NCBI GenBank assembly: GCA_014529385.2
Contig: CM043957.1
Span: 85,375,881-85,439,880, forward strand
Direction of reading: 5' to 3'
Length of the DNA: 64,000 nucleotides
Source of the DNA: Adiantum capillus-veneris
Lineage: Eukaryota; Streptophyta; Polypodiopsida; Polypodiales; Pteridaceae
The notes beneath the pieces were generated by a model that searched no databases, had not been told where the DNA came from, and was given only the letters and a program-made list of their open reading frames with translations. Shown here in pieces: positions 56,446-64,000 of the stretch. A program made the translations under genes and the position numbers. The first letter of the stretch is position 1. Each line of letters opens with the position of its first letter.

Positions 56446-56639
56446 ACACTCCATTGGATAAAACCCCGGCGTGGAAAACCCACCTTATATGTTTGGGTGA
56501 GCGCTTGTGTGAAGTACAACAAGGAGATAAGTAGGTAACTGTAGTCATTTGGGTAGTTGTAAGACGAGGGGATAATGATAGACAGGCTGCGTTCTTATCC
56601 ACTTTGTCACACGCGCACACCCATACGCGGACTCACAGA

Positions 56640-57166
56640 AAGGGTACGCACATGCTGAAGGAAACTAGCCGTTGCGGAAATTTCAACTGATGTGGCTTGA
56701 AGATTCGTCCACAGTGTCTAAATCCTTGAAAGTAGGATGTCGCATGTAGTTGAACGCAATGGCATCTAATTTTGGAGTTAAAGGTTAAATCACTATAGGA
56801 AAACTCTTTCACATGTGCGGGAAGAGCTACCTACGACTTCCACCTTGCTTTTCGGCTCCAGGGGCTGCAAAAAAATGCCCTTTGCATGTGCGCACCTCTA
56901 GAAAAGGTACACACATGTTGAAAGAAACTAACCGTTGCGGCAAATTTTGCTGATGTGGCTTGAAGATTCGTCCGCAGCGTCTAAATCCTTGAAAGTAGGA
57001 TGTCGCATGTGATTGAACGCAGCGACATCTAATTTTGGAGTTAAAGGTTAAATCACTATAGGAAAACTCTCACATGTGCGGAACCATGCACTTTAGCTTC
57101 CACCTTGCTTTTCGGCTCCAGGGGCTGCAGAGAAATGCCCTTTGCATGTGCGCACCTCTAGAGCAA
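56640..57166. repeat. 263-bp tandem duplication upstream of OXS3-like gene
   Basis: TGTGGCTTGAAGATTCGTCC occurs at 56691 and 56954. The unit runs from about 56640 to 56902 and 56903 to 57166, sharing GGAAAACTCT, CACATGTGCGG and CTTTTCGGCTCCAGGGGC boxes. It lies directly upstream of the putative first exon, so promoter elements may be doubled. Confidence 0.85.
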
Positions 57167-57189
57167 AGCTCTAAATTCTCTTCTCTTGG

Positions 57190-58387
57190 CGTTTTGCGCG
57201 CGCTCATTCTCTGAAACTCTCGTGCAAGAAAGGTGCGAGGTCCACGATCCAGCCTAATTGTGCAGAGATTTGCAGGTAAGCGCCATAGCTGCCTCTTTGT
57301 TTTTGTTTAACTTGCGGATATTAAGTTGCCACGAACAGTATCAATACACGTTTGCCGTAAGCCTTCGACTTTCATCGGACCTACATGTCTTACTCTTGCG
57401 GGGTATCTCAGACATGCACTGCCATTTCCGCAGATTGTAATTTTCAATGATCGTATTCAGAGCGTATGCATTGATCCCCTGCAGACCCTGTGCGTAAACC
57501 AGAAAAGAAATTCTAAGAAGCTAGCCTAAGCTTTGTACGTGATTCACTTTTGTTTTTGCAAGAGGGTAGTTCAGAAGTGCACCAGCTAAAGTGCATGCAG
57601 TGAATTTAGTGTGCTTTGGATCGGGGTACATATGTTAGCTTATGTCTGTAGTCAATTGCTGTCTTTTTACTGAAGATTCATACATGCTGCAGGTTGTTTC
57701 GTGCCACAGTGCAGATTTCACAGACGATTGCTGAGTTTCAACACTTCCAGCAGCAGTAGAGACAACTATAGAGAGAACCCACACATTTGAGGAAATGTTA
57801 TTCTCCTTGAAAAGTGTCTATTGATATGCCTCTCACATGTCAAAGCCGGGAGACGAGTTTGGGGTCGTGTAGTTGACCAACAACTGGATTTGTGCTGAGA
57901 GCATGGTACATTCAGGTCTATGCATGCTTTCGATGGGTCTGGCTTCTCAACCTGCTACAGATGCCTGCCTCGAAGATGGTAGCTTCCAGCATGACATTTC
58001 CCGCACCAAACAAGATAGTATGGCATCGGAATGCTGTAATCTTTCTGAAGTATCACATGATGTAGCATGGCAAGAAAGGCAAAACATTGGATTTACAGAT
58101 TTTGGTAGGTGAGGCTCAAAGGGGAGTTTTTCCCGTGAAAGTAGTCGAAGCAGCTTCTGGAGCCCCTACAGTTGAACGCTGAGTGTTGTTTCTGAGGACA
58201 AACCATGGGACAGTTCTTCATCAATGTATGATAGCCGGCTTCAGAATGAAAGGTCATCATTGTCCTCCTTAAGCAGCAGTGAAGAAAGCAGTAGCTCATG
58301 CAGTTTAGAAGATGTCTCTGAGGTACAAAGTTCCTATAACGGACCATTGGCTAACATGTACGCTTTGGAGGAGGCTCTTCCCCGCAA
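57190..58387 (+). pseudogene. OXS3-like gene, 5' exons with two stops
   Basis: Resembles the plant OXIDATIVE STRESS 3 family, small nuclear stress-tolerance proteins with a Ser-rich region followed by a GPL...LPxKRGLSKxY core. A non-coding exon seems to end TTTGCAG|GTAAGCG at 57273/57274. An intron runs to GCTGCAG at about 57692. The likely start is ATG at 57903 (MVHSGLCMLSMGLASQ). The frame reads QDSMASECCNLSEVSHD, then stop TGA at 58110-58112, SFSRESSRSSFWSPYS, stop TGA at 58173-58175, LSSLSSSEESSSSCSLEDVS and GPLANMYALEEALPRK, ending at donor AA|GTAAGT (58387/58388). The split codon falls just before where RGLSK is expected. No RGLSK exon follows in the window. Both stops could be CGA-to-TGA changes. 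Identification is by motif memory only. Confidence 0.55.
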
Positions 58388-59454
58388 GTAAGTCCATTGG
58401 ATATTCCTGCTTAATCTTTAGAATCATGCAGTTAAAAGATTGAGGTTGTGCACCATTTTCACAATCTTTGTATGAATCTGTGCTTGTTTTGCATGTGCTA
58501 GGTTATAATGGAAAAGTGAATTTCAAAAGGCCCGTAAAGGCTTTCTCTTAGTTTAGTGCATGCAGTTTAATCTGACCTCTGTATTGTAAGTTGATTGTAC
58601 AGCATTTGAGAAGCCATCCACCTTATATGCAGATGCATCTCATCATTCTTGTTAAATTTCAGTGTCAGAAATGCCTTACATGGTCCCATCTTGTGCTCTA
58701 CCTTGTTGATACCCTGGTACTTGTCTGTTAGGTTACTATTGAAGTTTTTTCAAAGTGCTTCGAGGTCTTGTATACAATGGACAGGCTAATATTGGAAGCC
58801 TCCTCAAGCACAGCACTGGCTCATGTAGATTACACATGGACCGCTCTATTGTCTTTGACATAATATATGCTTGTGCTCAGCTGAAGCATAGTAACCCTAG
58901 TGGAAGCTACTTTTTCTTAAGGAAAAGAACTAGTGTGTACACTGCATACTTTTCATCTTGATTAATTTCAGATAACTTCAAATGATTTTATGTTGCAAAT
59001 GGTATTGTCAAAGTTTCTGAAGGCTTATTTTTTCGATATTATGAAATAAGTTCAAAACAAATGCCAGGTCCGAGTTAAACCTTCTTCTTCCCTCTAGGGT
59101 CAGTCAACTTGATAGTTGGTAGTGGTAGAAATAGGGTTTTGGACTGTAAGCCTAAGCATGTTAGTGGTTGTAGTTGAAGGGCCCCACTTTCAGAGCTTGT
59201 GCACCATTGTCTTTCTTAGAATGCTGAGATTAAAGGTAACTTTGAAGGTTCTAAATATGGCCCTTGAGTTAACAACTCTTGTTCAAAGTGCTATTTATAG
59301 CTGATTATTTGATTTAAATGCTTGTACTAGAGATTGAAATGTGGAAATTTTTTTAAAAGCACATTTTTTGTATTGTTTAAGTTTGGTGAGGTTACCTTTT
59401 TATATTGTTTTAAAGACAACGATTATGCTCTAAAGGAATGATCTTTATTGTTTT
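58388..59454 (+). other. putative intron of OXS3-like gene
   Basis: Begins with a canonical GTAAGT donor. About 1.07 kb of ordinary AT-rich sequence without the expected next exon. It is interrupted at about 59455 by repeat sequence shared with the 9.8 kb element. Short ORFs at 58755-58961 and 59116-59304 show no family features. Confidence 0.4.
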
Positions 59455-60484
59455 GCTGCTTCTAGGTAGTGAGGCGGTCCGGGGCGAACAACAAGAAAGG
59501 CGACCTTTAAACACCCATCAAGGCTCCCGTGCTGCTCAATTGGGGCTGGGACAACCACAAGCACAACAAAACAACAAACCCACAGCCAAACCCAAACAAG
59601 ATAGGGGCACCACCTACTTATGATATGCGAACTAGGACGCAAGAGAGATTTTGGTACAACCAAGAAGATGCACCACACAACACACACAAGCAACCTCACA
59701 CCAAGACACACACAAAATGGACCAGAGAGAGCTAGAGCAAAGGGAAGAGAGAGAGAGAGATCTTGCGTAATACCTTATTTGTGACTTGCAAATGGAGATG
59801 GTTTGTTATGATGTTATCGTAGAGCTTGTACAAAAAACTCACTCAATGTTTAGTGATTGCTAAATATTGCCAAAACACACACACTGTCTTAGGGTGTGGG
59901 AGACCTCTCACCATAATATCTTTTTACAATGGACACAAAATTGGCAATGAAAAACGCACTAAAACACTTCTTAAAATCAAGATCAACCGATAAAAACTCA
60001 AAATACACAAGTCACCTTGAATTCACCAAACCGTATTGCACAAATGGAAGGACAAAGATTTGAACGTCGAATAACGCCTTTGATGCACCAAACCTCAATT
60101 TATTGATGATGAAAGAGTATATACAATAGTGGTTTTGAGATTTGTGGAACTCACGCTCTCTCACTTGCAATGTGTAGCTTGAAGGCTTCTCTCACACCAA
60201 GAGTGAAGCTCACAAGTGGTTGCTACACCTAAGTCTTTCCTCACGCATAGAGTGTTGGGGTGCTATGTGAGATGTTGGAGGTTGTTTTACAAAAAGGAGA
60301 GGGATCTATTTATAGGTTGGAGACCCCTCATAAAGATTATTGGAAATCTTAATTTACAAGCTAACAAATCAGGATTATGATTTTTTTGAATATCAAAACA
60401 TTGCGGGCCTTCTTTGTCTGCTTGAGTCATGGGTGTGGGCTCAAAAGAGAGCATTATTGATGGTAGATAATGTGAAAGTAAGTA

Positions 60485-60530
<46 letters not shown>

Positions 60531-62150
60531 GAGAGAGAGAGAGTGAGAGAGTTACTTTGTACATGTCTTGAGGTGAGGTGTCTTTTATGGTTAGGTCAAT
60601 GTTATTTTGTGTTAGTATGTTAGTCGTTAGTAATCACTAGAAAGTTAATGTTACATTTACAATGGGTAGAGTGAGTTGATTTGATGAAGGGTGAATTAAA
60701 AGAGAATCATTGTGATAATGAAGCTTGAAGAAGTTTGAACTCACCCTTGTGTAGATTGTGGAAAAAATGACCGCTTGTCTTCTTCTTCTTCTTCGCTTTT
60801 TTACGCTGCCGCCACGGTTGACCACCACGATGAAAAGAGGATTTGTTGATGAAAAATCCTCAATTTGCAGAAGTTATCATGGTTAAGATGCTGAATTTTA
60901 GATATTTTTAAGAGAGGTAAATGAAATTGTAACATGGAAGCAATAGAGAGAAACATGGAGAGGGTGTATGTATGTAGAGCTTCATAAAAGAACTATAGGG
61001 ATGAGAGAGAAGGGTAATGGTGAAGAGGGTGGGAGAAGCCATGGAAATTGCAGGTTTGAGTGAGGGAAGGAGAGAGAGTGATGTGTAAGAGTGAATAGGT
61101 GTGTGGAAGGGTGAGAGAAGACTAAGGGCTACTTGTGAGAAAAGTGGGCAGACTGTGGTCCACTCAAAAAATCATAGCTCACTGATCGTAGCTCTAAAAA
61201 TCATGAAAAAATTTGAGGTGATTATTCAGAGCGTGGGCTACATTGTCTTTTGACCACCGCTCCAAAATTCGGAGTGGAGATAGGTGCCAAAATTCTCACC
61301 AAAAAGCCCGTTTTTTATGTCTGCAAAAGTCTTTTAATGGCCCCCTCTTTTGTTGAATTTGTACAATGCATCCAAGAGTGAGCCCCTCCTTTGTCATATT
61401 ATAATACAAAGCATCCAAGTTGCCCTTGACCCATGCATGGAGGAGGATTATTGGTGAATAAAGAAATATATACATGGTGGGACTAGTGTATGGACTATTC
61501 ATGGACTTTAGCTCAATGAGCACATGGTGTTAGAATAATGAGTAAAAATAATAATAAAAATATGGAGGAGTTATGGATATGAAAAGATATTGAAATCATA
61601 TGATATGGTCCCTCTTTGAATTATTTTGGGTGAAAGAGGAAAAAGTATGCAAGTAAATAATATAATAAACGTGACCAATGAGTAGAAATCAATTTTTTGT
61701 TTTCACAAGGGTGAGGGTGAAAATGTGGGAGTGATTTGTATAAAGGAAAAATATGAGGTTAGAGTATGTACATATTGACAAAAAATATACTTATAGTGCA
61801 AGAGGATGAAAGAAGGTAAATTTAATAAAACACACACCTAGGTATAAATATTTAAATAAATATCAAAATAATTATAAAAACCTCTATATTTATACCACTT
61901 ATATAATGAAATATTTACACACAAATGGGTCATAATATTTTTTATTATTTTTATTATTTTTTATTTTTTTACTCAACTAGCCCAGTGACTAGCTAATTTA
62001 GGGTTTTTAAGAAAATATAGGAAAAGTCCCCTAACTCACACACCCCTATTTACAGTGAAATGGTAAGGATAGCCATAGTGTTTGGGTGATTTTGGTAGGG
62101 TGAGGTAGCTTACTATGACAATTATGGAGAGCCGAAAAACGACTATCATT
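59455..62150 (-). repeat. reverse copy of the 24.7-27.4 kb segment
   Basis: On the minus strand this follows 24671-27360 from end to end. Landmarks are GTGAGGCGGTCCGGGGCG at about 59,469, the long block 61,140-61,530 (matching 25,330-25,700) and GTAGGGTGAGGTAGCTTACT near 62,094. It contains (GA)n at 60489-60552. There are no LTRs at its ends, so it is either a truncated member of the 9.8 kb family or an independent repeat that the 9.8 kb element also carries. Confidence 0.6.
60489..60552. repeat. (GA)n microsatellite
   Basis: Interrupted by GTGA in two places. The duplicate at 62709-62739 is shorter. Confidence 0.95.
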
Positions 62151-62308
62151 AGCGTCCCCTTTAGATAATGGTAAATTCATGTACCATTTATCTGATCATA
62201 CAACATGTATATTATGTAACGTCTGTCTTTGTCTGCTCTTATCTTTGAAGAACCTTTGTTGTATGATTAAAAAACCTTGTGTGATATGGAAGGTTCTCCG
62301 AGCCAATA

Positions 62309-62710
62309 GCACCAAACCTCAATTTATTGATGATGAAGGAGCATATACAATAGTGGTTTTGAGATTTGTGAAACTCACGCTCTCTCATTTGCAATGTGTA
62401 GCTTGAAGGCTTCTCTCACACCAAGAGTGAAGCTCACAAGTGGTTGCTATACCTAAGTCTCTCCTCACGCATAGAGTGTTGAGGTGCTATGTGAGATGTT
62501 GGAGGTTGTTTTATAAGAAGGAGAGAGGCCTATTTATAGGTTGGAGACCCCTCATTAAGACTATTAGAAATCCTAATTTACAAGCTAACAAATCAGGATT
62601 ATGATTTTTTTGAATATCAAAACATTGTGGGCCTTCTTTGTCTGCTTGAGTCATGGGTGTGGGCTCAAAAGAGAGCATTATTGATGGTAGATAAGGTGAA
62701 AGTAAGTAAG

Positions 62711-62741
<31 letters not shown>

Positions 62742-63717
62742 TTACTTTATACATGTCTTAAGGTGAGGTGTCTTTTATGGTTAGGTCAATGCTACTTTGT
62801 GTTAGTATGTTAGTGGTTAGTGTTAGTAATCACTAGAAAGTTAATGATATATTTACAATGGGTAGAATGGGGTGGATGGTTGGAGTAAGATGATTGAATG
62901 AAGTGAGTAAATCCTTGTGATGGTGAAGCTTGAAGAAGTTTTGGACTTACTTATGTAGGTTCTCAAAATGACTCGATCTTCTTCTTCGTCTTCCCTTCTT
63001 TACGCCACCGTCGCCAAGGTTGATTATCGTGATGAAAATGATAATTACGTTGATAAGATCTCTTGATTTGCAGAGGTTAAGCATGGTACACATGCTGAAT
63101 TTATTTATATATATAAGGGTTAAGATGGAATTGTACTTTGGAGATAATAGAGAGAGGCATAGGGAAGGTGTATGTACATGGAGAGCTCATATGAGAGCTA
63201 TGGGAGTAAGTGGGGAGGTTAATGGTGAAGAAGGTGAGAGAAACCATTGAAGGTGCAGGTTTGAGTGAGGGATTGAGAGGAATGTGTGTGTGTGTGTGTG
63301 TGTGTAGAAGTGTGGAAAGAGGTGAGAGAAAACTATGGGCTACTTGTGAGAAAAGTGGGCAGACTGGGGTCCACTAAAAAAATCATATCTCACCGCTGCT
63401 AGCTCCAAAAATCATGAAAAAATTTGAGGTGATTATTCAGAGCGTGGGATACATTTTCTCTTTTGACCACCGCTCCAAATTCGGAGTGGAGATAGGTGCC
63501 AAAATTCTCACCAAAAAGCCTGTTTTTATGTCTGCAAAAGTCCTTTAGTGGCCCCCTCCTTTGTTGAATTTGTACAATGCATCCAAGAGTGAGCTCCTCC
63601 TTTGTCATATTATAATACAAAGCATCCAAGTTGCCCTTGACCCATGCATGGAGGAGGATTATTGGTGAATAAAGAAATATATACATGGTGGGACTAGTGT
63701 ATGGATTATTCATGGAC
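62309..63717 (-). repeat. second direct copy of 60.09-61.51 kb
   Basis: Matches 60085-61505 in the same orientation at a spacing of about 2.22 kb, from AAACCTCAATTTATTGATGA to CATGGACTA. Differences are small indels and substitutions. At 63717 homology ends abruptly and unrelated sequence begins. Between the copies, 62151-62308 is not shared. Confidence 0.75.
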
Positions 63718-64000
63718 TAGTAAACCTCCTCCATTGAGAAAGTTTCTATAAGCATCCCCCAGTATCAAAGATCTTGAAATATCTTTCCCAAAGCGAGATG
63801 TATGGTATGGAATCACTTACTGATTTCGATTGAAGAAACTTGTACATTTTATTGTTGTCCATCATTGCATCTATCACTATGAATGTGATATCAAAGATTG
63901 GTTGCTCTTCCTCCTGTGTAAAGTTGATGTATCTGCTACGATCTTCAAGAGCTTGTATGAGAAAATTCATGAACTGTAGCTCATAAAATTCATTCAACCT
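63718..64000 (-). CDS. unrecognised ORF reaching the window end
   Basis: The minus strand is open from 63997 to 63746, and the frame probably starts beyond the window. It contains NEFYELQFMNFLIQALEDRS, YINFTQEEEQPIFDITFIVI and SIPYISLWERYFKIFDTGG. The composition looks like a real protein with no stop in 83 codons. I do not recognise it. It could be an exon of a host gene next to the repeat cluster or part of a further element. Confidence 0.3.

Noticed and set aside
57190-58387. A functional OXS3-like gene
   Set aside because: Two in-frame TGA codons and no core exon in the window; annotated as a pseudogene unless transcripts show otherwise.
1-64000. CRISPR array, operon, riboswitch or ribosome-binding sites
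   Set aside because: No spaced direct repeats of that kind and no bacterial gene structure; the content is plant nuclear repeats.

Overview
The window looks like nuclear DNA of a land plant with a large, transposon-rich genome. Evidence: retrotransposon primer-binding sites complementary to plant tRNA-Trp, tRNA-Asp and initiator tRNA-Met; chromodomain Ty3/gypsy elements; Ty1/copia, Harbinger and Mutator-like remnants; long (GA)n/(CT)n tracts; and one fragment resembling the plant OXIDATIVE STRESS 3 family. The pol style made me think of a fern or other seed-free plant, but that is an impression, not a demonstration. I saw no tRNA or rRNA gene, no CRISPR array and no bacterial-type operon.

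Layout. 0-0.7 kb: Harbinger-type transposase remnant (+). 1.6-4.4 kb: short LTR element (-) primed by tRNA-Trp, carrying one unrecognised broken ORF. 4.8-10.1 kb: decayed gypsy element (-) with RNase H, integrase and a post-pol region with a coiled coil. 10.1-11.2 kb: 5' end of a tRNA-Asp-primed element (-). 11.2-11.9 kb: copia tail (+) with a (GA)n tract inside RNase H. 11.95-17.48 kb: gypsy element 'B' (-), with a ~2.2 kb insertion in gag. 17.5-30.3 kb: chromovirus 'A' (-), whose 3' LTR is split by a 9.8 kb LTR element (18,980-28,775, +) that has no recognisable protein gene. 30.3-34.3 kb: retroelement scraps, including a second chromodomain. 35.0-37.8 kb: gag of element 'C' (+), same LTR family as A. 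38.1-39.4 kb: an unrecognised gene-like reading frame (-). 39.5-40.3 kb: gag-like zinc-knuckle fragment (+). 41.5-53.9 kb: tRNA-Trp-primed gypsy element (-) whose RT-RNase H-integrase segment occurs in two full tandem copies plus one partial copy. 54.2-55.1 kb: copia integrase fragment (-). 55.6-56.3 kb: Mutator-like MITE. 56.6-58.4 kb: 5' part of an OXS3-like gene with duplicated upstream DNA and two in-frame stops. 59.5-63.7 kb: two further copies, in reverse orientation, of sequence found inside the 9.8 kb element. 63.7-64 kb: unrecognised ORF running off the window.

The nesting order can be read in places: B received A, and A received the 9.8 kb element. A related sequence at 53.87 kb lacks that last insertion and acts as a paralogous empty site. 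Almost every protein-coding region is broken by stops or frameshifts, so this is mostly a retrotransposon graveyard. The least ordinary items are the tandem pol amplification, the short tRNA-Trp-primed element with its own ORF, the 9.8 kb gene-less element, and the OXS3-like gene fragment.
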